Program-made: the position numbers and the translations under genes
Shown: piece after piece, positions 15,682 through 24,802 of the stretch
Position numbering within the stretch: the stretch's first letter is position 1
Layout: every line of letters begins with the position of its first letter
Notes under the pieces: generated by a model
Told to the model about the DNA's origin: nothing
The model's database searches: none
Seen by the model: only the letters and a program-made list of their open reading frames with translations
Assembly: GCA_964490845.1 (NCBI GenBank)
Contig: CAZBED010000006.1
Coordinates: 96,536 to 160,535 of the forward strand
Direction of reading: 5' to 3'
Source: JADJSS01 sp964490845
GTDB lineage: Bacteria > Bacteroidota > Bacteroidia > Chitinophagales > JADIYW01
DNA length: 64,000 nucleotides

Positions 15682-18600
15682 ATGCCTTTCAAAAAGGATA
15701 ACAAAATCAACCTGGAGTTTAAAACGATTACGTTAAAACTCGCGTCTCCGGATTCTATTCTGGAGCGCTCTTATGGCGAAGTCAAAAAACCGGAAACCAT
15801 CAACTACAGGACGTACAAGCCTGAAATGGAAGGTTTGTTCTGTGAGCGTATTTTCGGCCCTACCAAAGATTATGAATGCTTTTGCGGTAAATACAAACGT
15901 ATCCGTTATAAAGGCATTGTCTGCGATCGCTGCGGTGTGGAAGTGACTGAGAAAAAAGTCCGCCGCGAACGTATGGGCCATATCAAACTGGTAGTTCCTG
16001 TTGTACACATCTGGTATTTCAAATCCCTGCCGAATAAAACCGGCTACATGCTGGGATTGTCTTCCAAAAATGTGGAGTCTATCGTTTATTACGAACGATA
16101 TGTAGTGGTTCAGCCGGGTATTACAGAAGAAGGTGTTCCGGTAAACGGAGAGCGTAAAACCACCAAATATCTCGATTTAATTACGGAAGAGGAATATCTG
16201 GATATCTTAGACGCATTGCCAAAAGACAATCAGTTATTGTCTGATGAAGATCCGAATAAATTTATCGCTAAAATGGGTGGTGAAGCGGTTCGCGATTTGC
16301 TGGCAAGAATAGATTTGAAAAAATTATCCGGTGAATTACGCCATAAAGCGTCTCACGAATCTTCCCAGCAACGTAAATCGGAGGCGTTAAAACGTCTGAG
16401 CGTGGTGGAAGCATTCCGTGAAGCAAATGAGCATATCGAAAACAGGCCAGAATGGATGGTGGTTCAATACTTACCGGTAGTGCCGCCTGAATTGCGCCCG
16501 TTGGTTCCGTTGGATGGTGGCCGTTTTGCCTCTTCGGATTTGAACGACTTGTACCGTCGTGTGATTATTCGTAACAACCGTCTGAAACGATTAATAGAAA
16601 TCAAAGCGCCAGAGGTTATCTTACGCAACGAAAAGCGTATGCTACAGGAGGCTGTTGATTCCTTGTTTGACAACTCACGTAAATCAAACGCGGTAAAAGC
16701 GGAAGGTGGCCGTGCGTTGAAATCCTTGTCTGATGTGCTGAAAGGTAAACAAGGACGTTTCCGTCAGAACTTATTAGGAAAACGGGTAGACTACTCCGGT
16801 CGTTCCGTAATCGTGGTTGGCCCGGAATTGAAACTGCACGAATGCGGTTTGCCAAAAGATATGGCAGCCGAGTTATTCAAACCGTTTATCATCCGTAAAT
16901 TATTGGAACGAGGTATCGTAAAAACGGTAAAATCCGCTAAAAAATTAGTAGACAAAAAAGAAGCGGTTATCTGGGATATTTTAGAAAATGTAATGAAAGG
17001 ACATCCGGTTTTATTAAACCGTGCCCCGACATTACACCGTTTGTCAATTCAGGCATTCCAGCCGAAATTAATTGAAGGAAAAGCAATACAGCTGCACCCG
17101 TTGGTGTGTACGGCGTTCAACGCCGACTTTGACGGTGACCAGATGGCTGTTCACGTTCCCTTAAGTAACGCGGCGGTATTGGAAGCTCAGATATTAATGC
17201 TCGCTTCACACAATATCCTCAACCCGCAAAACGGTACCCCTATTACCATCCCATCTCAGGACATGGTATTGGGTCTGTACTATTTGACAAAAGGCAAGAA
17301 ATCAACCAAAGAGGAAAAAGTACGCGGCGAAGGGAAAGTGTTTTACTCAGCGGAAGAAGCGATTATCGCCCTGAACGAAAAGCAGGTAGATTTACACGCT
17401 CACGTAAAATGTAAAGTACGGGTAAAAGAGGGCAAAGAATTCAAAACAAAACTGATTGACACTACCGTCGGACGCTTGCTGTTCAATGAAGTAGTTCCTC
17501 AGGAATGCGGCTATGTGAATGATTTGCTGACCAAAAAGAATTTGAAGAATGTAATCGGGGATGTTTTGGTCAATACTAATATTCCTACGACGGTGAAATT
17601 CCTGGATGATATTAAAGAGTTAGGCTATCGTCAGGCGTTCAAAGGCGGATTGTCATTTAATATCGATGATTTGATTATTCCGGATATCAAACAAAAATTG
17701 CTGACCGGTGCGACGGAAGAAGTGGACGAAGTATGGCAGAACTTTAACGGCGGTTTAATCACCAATAACGAACGATATAACCAGATTATTGATATCTGGA
17801 CACGTGTAGATACGAGAATTACCGAAACCCTGATGAAAGAGATTTCTACACATAAACAAGGGTTCAACTCTGTGTATATGATGTTGGATTCCGGAGCGCG
17901 GGGTTCCAAACAGCAAATTAAACAGTTGGCCGGTATTCGAGGTCTGATGGCAAAACCTCGTAAATCGGGTTCTACCGGCGGGGAGATTATTGAAAATCCG
18001 ATTCTTTCCAACTTTAAAGATGGTTTGAACGTATTGGAGTATTTTATCTCTACACACGGTGCCCGTAAAGGTTTGGCGGATACGGCATTAAAAACGGCTG
18101 ATGCAGGTTATTTGACTCGTCGTTTGGTGGACGTGGCGCAGGACGTTGTAATTAATGGCGAAGATTGCGGTACATTAAGAGGTTTGAATACTGCTGCATT
18201 AAAAGAAAATGAGGAGGTAATCGAATCTTTGTTTGACAGAATCGTAGGTCGTACAGCATTGCTGGATGTAATTCATCCGCTGACAGGTGAAGTGATAGTG
18301 AAAGAGGGTGAAATGATACTTGAGGCTGCTGCAAAAATTATCGAAGAATCACCAATTGAAAGTGTGGAAATTCGTTCTGTATTGACATGCGAAATGAGAC
18401 GTGGCGTTTGTGCTAAATGTTATGGCCGAAACCTTACCAACAACAGGCCTGCACAATACGGTGATGCGGTAGGAATTGTGGCAGCACAATCCATCGGTGA
18501 GCCGGGTACACAGTTGACTTTGCGTACATTCCACACGGGTGGTACAGCAGCATCAGTGGCTACGGAATCTCAAATGCCGGCGAAATTTGACGGTAAGCTG

Positions 18601-20001
18601 GAATTCGACAGTGTTAAAACAGTGAAGCAGGATGGTGAAGACGGTGAAGTGAAACTGGTGGTTATCGGCAGAACCGGTGAGATTAATATTATTGACGAAA
18701 CAACTGAGAGAGTATTAATCACCAATAACATTCCTTATGGTGCTACATTGGCGGTTAAGAACGGACAAAAAGTGAAGAAAGGGGATATCATCTGTTCATG
18801 GGACCCGTTCAACAACGTCATCATATCAGAGTTCAAGGGTTCTATTAAATATGAACACGTCATCGAAGGGGTAACCTACCGCGAAGAGGTGGAGGAACAA
18901 ACCGGACACCGCGAAAAAGTGACGATAGAATCCAGAGACAAGAAAAAGTCTCCGTCCCTGTTAATCGTTGATGAAAAAGGAAAAGAACTGTATTCTTACT
19001 CCGTACCGGTGGGTGCGCATATTTCCGTCGAAGACGGACAAGCGGTTGTGCCGGGTACTATCATCGTGAAGATTCCTCGAATCCTAAGCAAAGTTCGGGA
19101 TATCACGGGTGGTTTACCGCGTGTACAGGAATTGTTTGAAGCACGTAACCCATCAAACCCTGCAAAAGTTTCTGAAATTGACGGACAAGCTACTTTTGGA
19201 AAAGTCAAACGCGGTAATCGTGAGGTGACTATCACATCTAAAGACGGTGTGCAAAAGAAATATCTTGTTCCTTTGACCAAGCATATCCTGGTACAGGATG
19301 GCGACTTTGTGAAAGCAGGTATGCCGTTGTCTGATGGTGCGATTACACCGAGCGATATCCTGAAAATCAAAGGTCCATCCGCTTTACAATCTTACTTAGT
19401 AAATGAAATCCAGGAGGTTTACCGTTTACAAGGGGTGCGTATCAATGATAAACACATCGAAGTGATTGTAAAACAGATGATGAGCGATGTTCTGATCAGC
19501 GATGCCGGAGATACCAAGTTTCTGGAAAATGAGACGGTAGATAAATTTGACTTCATCGAACAGAATGATTACATTTTTGATAAGAAGGTAATTACGGATG
19601 CCGGCGATTCCGAGCAACTGGTTGCCGGTCAGATTGTTACCATGCGCCAGATTCGTGAAGAAAATTCGTTCCTGAAACGCAATGACAGAAAACCGGTAGA
19701 ATTCAGAGATGCGGTGCCTGCTACAGCCAGTCCGTTGTTGCAAGGTATCACCCGTGCATCATTGGGAACACACAGCTGGATTTCTGCGGCATCCTTCCAG
19801 GAAACCACCAAGGTATTGAATCAGGCGGCTATCAATGGCTCTGTTGACTTGATGAGAGGTCTGAAAGAAAACGTCATCGTTGGACATAGAATTCCGGCAG
19901 GTACCGGGGTACGAGAATTTGAGAATATCATGGTAGGTTCTAAGAAAGAATATGAACGCATGATGGCGAAGAAAGCGATGATTGAAGATGATGAGGAATA
20001 A
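15682..20001 (+). CDS. rpoC: DNA-directed RNA polymerase subunit beta prime
   Basis: The 1439-residue subunit has the N-terminal Zn site (CFCGKYKRIRYKGIVCDRCG), the catalytic NADFDGDQMAVH with three Mg-binding Asp near 17120, the bridge and trigger-loop region (GEPGTQLTLRTFHTGG) and the second Zn site (CEMRRGVCAKCYG). It ends the superoperon and is followed by a strong terminator. Confidence 0.98.
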   Translation: MPFKKDNKINLEFKTITLKLASPDSILERSYGEVKKPETINYRTYKPEMEGLFCERIFGPTKDYECFCGKYKRIRYKGIVCDRCGVEVTEKKVRRERMGHIKLVVPVVHIWYFKSLPNKTGYMLGLSSKNVESIVYYERYVVVQPGITEEGVPVNGERKTTKYLDLITEEEYLDILDALPKDNQLLSDEDPNKFIAKMGGEAVRDLLARIDLKKLSGELRHKASHESSQQRKSEALKRLSVVEAFREANEHIENRPEWMVVQYLPVVPPELRPLVPLDGGRFASSDLNDLYRRVIIRNNRLKRLIEIKAPEVILRNEKRMLQEAVDSLFDNSRKSNAVKAEGGRALKSLSDVLKGKQGRFRQNLLGKRVDYSGRSVIVVGPELKLHECGLPKDMAAELFKPFIIRKLLERGIVKTVKSAKKLVDKKEAVIWDILENVMKGHPVLLNRAPTLHRLSIQAFQPKLIEGKAIQLHPLVCTAFNADFDGDQMAVHVPLSNAAVLEAQILMLASHNILNPQNGTPITIPSQDMVLGLYYLTKGKKSTKEEKVRGEGKVFYSAEEAIIALNEKQVDLHAHVKCKVRVKEGKEFKTKLIDTTVGRLLFNEVVPQECGYVNDLLTKKNLKNVIGDVLVNTNIPTTVKFLDDIKELGYRQAFKGGLSFNIDDLIIPDIKQKLLTGATEEVDEVWQNFNGGLITNNERYNQIIDIWTRVDTRITETLMKEISTHKQGFNSVYMMLDSGARGSKQQIKQLAGIRGLMAKPRKSGSTGGEIIENPILSNFKDGLNVLEYFISTHGARKGLADTALKTADAGYLTRRLVDVAQDVVINGEDCGTLRGLNTAALKENEEVIESLFDRIVGRTALLDVIHPLTGEVIVKEGEMILEAAAKIIEESPIESVEIRSVLTCEMRRGVCAKCYGRNLTNNRPAQYGDAVGIVAAQSIGEPGTQLTLRTFHTGGTAASVATESQMPAKFDGKLEFDSVKTVKQDGEDGEVKLVVIGRTGEINIIDETTERVLITNNIPYGATLAVKNGQKVKKGDIICSWDPFNNVIISEFKGSIKYEHVIEGVTYREEVEEQTGHREKVTIESRDKKKSPSLLIVDEKGKELYSYSVPVGAHISVEDGQAVVPGTIIVKIPRILSKVRDITGGLPRVQELFEARNPSNPAKVSEIDGQATFGKVKRGNREVTITSKDGVQKKYLVPLTKHILVQDGDFVKAGMPLSDGAITPSDILKIKGPSALQSYLVNEIQEVYRLQGVRINDKHIEVIVKQMMSDVLISDAGDTKFLENETVDKFDFIEQNDYIFDKKVITDAGDSEQLVAGQIVTMRQIREENSFLKRNDRKPVEFRDAVPATASPLLQGITRASLGTHSWISAASFQETTKVLNQAAINGSVDLMRGLKENVIVGHRIPAGTGVREFENIMVGSKKEYERMMAKKAMIEDDEE

Positions 20002-20022
20002 TTTATCCTTAATCAATAAATC

Positions 20023-20048
20023 AAGTCCCGGCATAGCCGGGACTTTTT
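20023..20048 (+). terminator. Terminator of the rpoBC operon
   Basis: AAGTCCCGGC and GCCGGGACTT form a ten-base-pair stem around ATA, followed by TTT and a second T-rich stretch. It lies about 20 bases after the rpoC stop. Confidence 0.92.
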
Positions 20049-20096
20049 ATTTGATTTTTTTTGTCTAATTTTAATTAATCATAGTAAAATACATTC

Positions 20097-20405
20097 ATGG
20101 AAAACAACAATCAAAATCAGATTAATATAGAATTGCCGGAAGATATCGCGGACGGTGAATACGCGAACCTTGCGATTATTACACATTCCAATCAGGAATT
20201 TGTTATTGACTTTGTCCGTCTGGCGCCGGGTGTTCCGAAAGCTAAAGTAAAATCCCGGATTATCCTGACTCCGCAACACGCCAAGAGACTGATGATGGCG
20301 CTGAATGACAATGTCAGAAAGTTTGAACAGATACACGGCGAAATAAAGGAGTTTGAGCAGGTGGCGCTGCCGTTGAATTTTGGAAATCCGACAACGCAAG
20401 CATGA
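20097..20405 (+). CDS. DUF3467 family protein
   Basis: The 102-residue protein fits the DUF3467 pattern: INIELPEDIADGEYANLAIITHS near the N-terminus, FVIDFVRLAPG in the centre and LTPQHAKRLMMALNDNV, ending in a short helix. The function is unknown. It is frequent in Bacteroidota, often near transcription genes. No signal peptide or membrane segment. The gene overlaps none of its neighbours if the MarR gene starts at 20413. Confidence 0.75.
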   Translation: MENNNQNQINIELPEDIADGEYANLAIITHSNQEFVIDFVRLAPGVPKAKVKSRIILTPQHAKRLMMALNDNVRKFEQIHGEIKEFEQVALPLNFGNPTTQA

Positions 20406-20412
20406 TGTACGC

Positions 20413-20871
20413 ATGAAAACCATTGAAGAAGAAATCAAGCAGAAGAAGTTTCCGAATATTTATGTTAAAACGGACGTAAATATATTATATACGGCCGGGT
20501 GGCTGCAAAATATATATACACGTTTTTTTAAGCATTACGGCATTTCCCATCAGCAGTTTAATGTGTTAAGAATATTGAGAGGTCAGCATCCTGAACCGGT
20601 GATGCTGAATCAGATTACTGACAGGATGATAGATAAGATGTCTAATGCCACACGTTTAGTGGATAAACTAAAACAAAAAGGGCTGGTAACCAGAGAACAG
20701 AATAGCATTAGCCGCAGGCAGGTCGATATTCATATCACCCGTAACGGACTCAAGTTACTGTCAGATATAGATAATGAAATGATGAAAAATATGCCGCCAT
20801 CGCATTTTTCCAAGATTACACAAAAGGAGTTGAAACAATTCAATGATATTTTAGACAGAATCAGGCACTAA
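20413..20871 (+). CDS. MarR family transcriptional regulator
   Basis: About 152 residues. A winged helix-turn-helix is recognisable: YGISHQQFNVLRILRGQ, LNQITDRMIDKMSNATRLVDKLKQKGLV (recognition helix), and the wing QNSISRRQVDIHITRNG. Members act as dimers that repress nearby or distant genes and respond to small phenolic ligands or oxidation. I take the ATG at 20413; an upstream TTG (20380) would overlap DUF3467 by 26 bases. No divergent target gene is present, so its regulon is unknown. Confidence 0.85.
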   Translation: MKTIEEEIKQKKFPNIYVKTDVNILYTAGWLQNIYTRFFKHYGISHQQFNVLRILRGQHPEPVMLNQITDRMIDKMSNATRLVDKLKQKGLVTREQNSISRRQVDIHITRNGLKLLSDIDNEMMKNMPPSHFSKITQKELKQFNDILDRIRH

Positions 20872-21045
20872 ATTTTTACATCGACAATTGTATGTACAAG
20901 ACTTTCAAATGTAACTAATTAAATCAGTGACAATAGAGAGAAAATAGAGATGTATGCAGTTTTCGGTATTCTTGATGTGGTAAATAGATGGTTTGAAAAA
21001 AAATCAACGCAAATCATTCCAAAATAGTATTTTTAAATAGATTAT

Positions 21046-21333
21046 ATGGAAATACAGCATCAGCATCATTTGACTAATGGCGAATTTTTTGTTTTAGATG
21101 AGTTTCACCACAAAATTGCCGTATTGACTTATTTGTTGATAGAAGATTCCTCTGTGCTTATACAGCATACGGAGGTGAAAAAACAGCTTGAAGGTCAGGG
21201 AGTAGGAAAAAAATTGGTAGATGCTGTTGTGCAATTTGCCAGAAAAAATGGTTATAAAGTTATACCGCAATGCCCTTATGCAAATGCTGTATTTAAAAAA
21301 ACACCTGAATACGCTGATGTTTGGAGAGATTGA
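21046..21333 (+). CDS. Small GNAT-like N-acetyltransferase (YidJ/COG2388 type)
   Basis: The 95-residue protein consists of just the central GNAT fold. The acetyl-CoA binding loop reads QLEGQGVGKKLVDAVV, and the family ending KVIPQCPYANAVFKKTPEYADV is present. These small acetyltransferases have uncertain substrates. The gene stands alone, with about 170 and 120 bases of spacer on each side. Confidence 0.85.
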   Translation: MEIQHQHHLTNGEFFVLDEFHHKIAVLTYLLIEDSSVLIQHTEVKKQLEGQGVGKKLVDAVVQFARKNGYKVIPQCPYANAVFKKTPEYADVWRD

Positions 21334-21453
21334 GCCGACACAGGTAAACAGCCAATTTAATTAACAGATGTAAAATATTTTGATTAAAGACACTGTTTAA
21401 TGACGAACAACGGAAAAAACTTATTTAGCCATTAACACAAAAAATTATCAAGC

Positions 21454-21882
21454 ATGGAAGAAACAATTAAGGAATACACAAACGGTGAAGTTACGGTGGT
21501 ATGGCAGCCGCAAAAATGTATCCATTCGACAAAATGCTGGCGAGGATTGCCTAAAGCATTTAAACCCTCTGAAAAGCCATGGATTAATTTGGATAATGTC
21601 AACTCCGAAGAAATCATAGAACAGATTTTTAAGTGCCCGAGCGGCGCACTAAGTATCAAAGAACAACAGAAGAACGAGTCATCAGATTTGACGAAAGAAG
21701 TCAAAACGGAAATCGTTGTGCTGAAAAACGGCCCGATTATGGTAAAAGGAAGTCTCTCTATTAAACACAAAGACGGCAAACAGGAATCACAAAAAGAAGT
21801 ATACCTTTGCCGTTGCGGACAATCGTCGAATAAACCTTACTGTGACGGAACACATAAGAAATGCGGATTTAAAGATGAGTAA
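21454..21882 (+). CDS. Fe-S protein: Fer4_19-type domain fused to CDGSH domain
   Basis: The 142-residue protein has two parts. The N-terminal half (about 1-68) carries Cys residues in CIHSTKCWRG and KCPSGAL, typical of small 4Fe-4S proteins of the Fer4_19 family. The C-terminal half (about 85-142) has the CDGSH-type signature CRCGQSSNKPYCDGTH, which binds a 2Fe-2S cluster with three Cys and one His. It probably works in electron transfer or Fe-S homeostasis. Its stop overlaps the start of the next gene by eight bases, so the two are likely co-translated. Confidence 0.85.
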   Translation: MEETIKEYTNGEVTVVWQPQKCIHSTKCWRGLPKAFKPSEKPWINLDNVNSEEIIEQIFKCPSGALSIKEQQKNESSDLTKEVKTEIVVLKNGPIMVKGSLSIKHKDGKQESQKEVYLCRCGQSSNKPYCDGTHKKCGFKDE

Positions 21883-22195
21883 AGAAAAACAATCTGAGGC
21901 TATTGTCTACACCATTACGGCTAATGTCGATGAAGATATCGCAGACGAATGGCTGCTATGGATGAAAGAGGAGGTTTTGCAATTTGCTTTGGAAACACAG
22001 TTGCCGATGAAATACAAATTATTTAAAGTATTGAACGATACCGAAGGTGTTACCTTCACTTTTCAGATTTTTTTCAAAGATGTATTTGCGTATAAATTAT
22101 TTCTGAATGAACACCATAAGGTATTTTCAGAAATGGTAGGCTCAAAATACAGTGAGAAAGCCGTCTATTTTAATACTCTGTTACAAGAATTATAA
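21875..22195 (+). CDS. DUF4286 family protein
   Basis: A 106-residue protein beginning MSKEKQSEAIVYTITANVD, with the pattern I associate with DUF4286: IVYTITANVDEDIADEWLLWMKEE, then a predicted ferredoxin-like alpha/beta fold. The function is unknown. The ATG at 21875 overlaps the preceding Fe-S gene stop (ATGAGTAA), which suggests translational coupling. A longer frame from 21842 would run further into the CDGSH coding region and is less likely. Confidence 0.7.
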   Translation: MSKEKQSEAIVYTITANVDEDIADEWLLWMKEEVLQFALETQLPMKYKLFKVLNDTEGVTFTFQIFFKDVFAYKLFLNEHHKVFSEMVGSKYSEKAVYFNTLLQEL

Positions 22196-22239
22196 CAGTT
22201 ACAATATTGTATATGATTGCTTTTTTCTGACTTTTTCGG

Positions 22240-22247
22240 TATATTTG
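22240..22247 (+). promoter_or_regulatory. Promoter -7 element of the lipoprotein gene
   Basis: TATATTTG fits TAnnTTTG, with TTG about 20 bases upstream (22217-22219). The ATG follows at 22265. Confidence 0.5.
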
Positions 22248-22264
22248 ATTGTAAACTGTTTTTT

Positions 22265-22837
22265 ATGAAACCGATTCGAAACCTCACAGTAATCAGCACA
22301 TTTGTATTGGCATTGGCCATTTCCTGTAATAAAGATACAGATGACCCAAACGTCATTTACGCTGCCATTAATAAGACAATTACAGCAAGCAATCCAACCA
22401 AAATCGATTCCTTTGACATCAATTTGGATACCAGGACCGATTTTGGAATTCTGGCCGGGAGGTCATCGACGGGTGACACTATTGTCTGTTATATGACCGG
22501 AGTTGATGTTCAGGTATGTTATATTGATTCTACCAGACATTTAGGGATCGCTTATGATGTGAAACCTTTGTCAAAAAATGAGGCTCCCGAACTGGTTAGT
22601 ACAGCTAAAAGATGGAACCGCGCTGCTTTTTTGGGTGCAAAATTTGGAACAGATATTTACGGAGTTGCCGGAGCAGGAGATAAATTTGTTCCGGTTGTAT
22701 TACGCAATTTATTGACCAATAAAAATCATTATGGATGGGTGCGCATAAATGTGAGTGCAGACTTTACTACACTCAAAATCATTGATGCTGCATATAATGT
22801 GGTGCCAGAAATACCCGTAAAAATGGGGGTGCATTAG
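22265..22837 (+). CDS. Lipoprotein, member A of a three-paralogue family
   Basis: The 190-residue protein has a signal peptide with lipobox LAISC (Cys at about residue 20). The mature part shares a fixed pattern with the proteins at 55621-56214 and 56251-56874. The pattern is a D-S-hydrophobic-D-hydrophobic-N motif near residue 47, an internal CY/IDST stretch, GVAGAGDKF, and the closing HYGWVRINVSADFTTLKIID with AYN and a final P-x-KMG. I do not recognise a known domain. The D-rich motif could bind Ca, but that is a guess. The start ATG at 22265 gives a proper signal peptide, unlike the upstream in-frame codon. Confidence 0.8.
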   Translation: MKPIRNLTVISTFVLALAISCNKDTDDPNVIYAAINKTITASNPTKIDSFDINLDTRTDFGILAGRSSTGDTIVCYMTGVDVQVCYIDSTRHLGIAYDVKPLSKNEAPELVSTAKRWNRAAFLGAKFGTDIYGVAGAGDKFVPVVLRNLLTNKNHYGWVRINVSADFTTLKIIDAAYNVVPEIPVKMGVH

Positions 22838-22844
22838 CGTTGTT

Positions 22845-24617
22845 CTACTTTAAAGAATTTACAAACTCTTCTACCAGTTGTTTCATCTTTGATAAGTCTT
22901 TTACGGTATTACTGTAAAATCTGAAATGGTCAGCATTGCTGTTGTTATAGGTAGAGTAAAAGCATTTAGAATCGCCTTTGCAGAATATTTTAATCTCTTC
23001 ATCATTGATTGAGCCTGCTGATTTCCCTTTTATAATGATCGTGTTATTCGCCAGTTCATTAATATTTATGTATGAGTTGTAAACTGCACCATAAACGTAA
23101 AAATTGAAATAAACTTTTCCGTCTTTTACTTCAATTCCTTTATAAGTTCCGGGATTAAATGTTTTTAGGTATTCGTTTAGCTTCTGTAATGGAACTTGAT
23201 ATTTTTTAGCAGTTGCTGTAACCGTTTTACTATCTTTAATTGAATTATTTAAGGTTACGGCAGTAGCTTCAAGCTCATCCCAGTCTTCATCTACATCGTT
23301 TTTCGTGGAATTTATTTTTTGGCGTTCTTTCGCTTTCTGGTCTCTTGCAGGCACAGTATTGGATGTACTGCCCGATGAACCCGTTATAGCGGTACCTTTT
23401 AGCGCAGCCAAGAAATTGGTTAACAAGTCTGACATCTTATTGATGTCTTTACCTGTCGTTGTTTGAAAATTAAAATAATCATGATAACTACCTGTAATAC
23501 TGGAATAGATGCATTTATTTTCATTTTTGCAGGTTAGCTTTATGTATTTATATTCCTTGTTTACAAATACGTTATCAATATCCTCAATTTTTGCTTTGGA
23601 GTAGTTGTTGTTTTTGTAGCGACTGTAAATATATCCATCTGTTATATCCAATCCCTGATAACGGTCGCCGTCAAAAGTCTTTAAATAATCATTTACTTGC
23701 TTTAAAGCTTCTGCAACGGAAGTACTGCCAGAATTTGGTTTTTGTGTTGACGGTGCTGTGATACTGCTGCTTGTTGAAATCGGTTTCTTCCCTAAATAAG
23801 CATCTCTGAAATTATTCAGCAAAGCGGCCAATTCCTGATAGTTAAAAGAACCATTGCTTAAAAACTGGGAATATTCTTCTTTGCCATTTTCTTTCCAGTC
23901 AGTGGAAATACATTTATTATCACCTTTGCATTTAAAGATTACACGTGAATATTGTTCTTGCATAACGGCACCTTCCATATCTTCCATTTTAAATTTGTTG
24001 TATTTTCCCGCTTTAAAGCGGTCGTAGATATATCCGTCTTTTACCTCGAAATATCCATAGTACCCGTTGTCAAATGTTTTAAGATAGTCGTTGAGCTTTT
24101 TAAGCGCGGTTTGATAGCCTCCTGCTGAACTGCTCTCAGTAGAAGATGAACTACTGCTCATAATATCAATATTGGATTTGTATTTATCAAAATTGACAGT
24201 TGATTCAGTGTTTTTTGTGGTGCCGGGTTGATTACAGGCAGCAATTAAGTTGTTGAATAACGAAATCAATTGAGAGGTATTAAAATTGCTCGATTGAGAG
24301 AACGTAAAACTGCTGTAGTTCTGATTGGTATAGGTGGAATACACACAATTACCGGATCCTTTGCAGGCAATATCCACTTTAAGATTTTTTTCCTTTTCAA
24401 ACGCGTAATCTAGTTCTGTTACTTTAGCCTTGCAGTAATTTGTTCCGTCTTTAAACCGGTCATATAAATAACCGTCTTTAATTTCAAGATAGCCGTAGTA
24501 GCCGTTGTCGAATGTCTTTAAGTAGTTATTGACTTCGTCTAACTGCATTTTATAGGGCTGCCCTGAACTTAGGTAAACGGGTAGAATGAAAATCAGCGCG
24601 GATAGGATTTTTTTCAT
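22845..24617 (-). CDS. Secreted protein with four CK-x4-C repeats
   Basis: The 590-residue protein has a signal peptide (about 1-19) and four copies of a roughly 105-residue unit at about 24-129, 171-275, 303-408 and 475-590. Each unit starts with NxYLKTF(D/N) and continues with a (K/T)DGY(I/L)Y(D/S)R-like beta segment. Each contains one C-K-x4-C pair (Cys 85/91, 230/236, 363/369, 546/552) and ends in a helix like LLNNF. Ser/Thr-rich linkers join the units. The paired Cys probably form disulfides in the periplasm or outside. The last linker (about 420-470) is charged and different. I do not recognise the family. No enzyme motif was seen. Confidence 0.8.
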   Translation of the reverse strand: MKKILSALIFILPVYLSSGQPYKMQLDEVNNYLKTFDNGYYGYLEIKDGYLYDRFKDGTNYCKAKVTELDYAFEKEKNLKVDIACKGSGNCVYSTYTNQNYSSFTFSQSSNFNTSQLISLFNNLIAACNQPGTTKNTESTVNFDKYKSNIDIMSSSSSSTESSSAGGYQTALKKLNDYLKTFDNGYYGYFEVKDGYIYDRFKAGKYNKFKMEDMEGAVMQEQYSRVIFKCKGDNKCISTDWKENGKEEYSQFLSNGSFNYQELAALLNNFRDAYLGKKPISTSSSITAPSTQKPNSGSTSVAEALKQVNDYLKTFDGDRYQGLDITDGYIYSRYKNNNYSKAKIEDIDNVFVNKEYKYIKLTCKNENKCIYSSITGSYHDYFNFQTTTGKDINKMSDLLTNFLAALKGTAITGSSGSTSNTVPARDQKAKERQKINSTKNDVDEDWDELEATAVTLNNSIKDSKTVTATAKKYQVPLQKLNEYLKTFNPGTYKGIEVKDGKVYFNFYVYGAVYNSYININELANNTIIIKGKSAGSINDEEIKIFCKGDSKCFYSTYNNSNADHFRFYSNTVKDLSKMKQLVEEFVNSLK

Positions 24618-24802
24618 AGCTTAATTTATTAATGGAGCAATTTAAACTTACGCTTTTGTATTGCTAAAATAGCTTGTTTTTTAATTTTTGAACATACCAT
24701 AAAACACGTATTTGCCAATCAAAAAATCGTGCTTTTTCAGCATAATGAATTATCGAATAAATTCATCAATTCCCTTGCCGCCTTCCAGCTTTAATGAATT
24801 GT

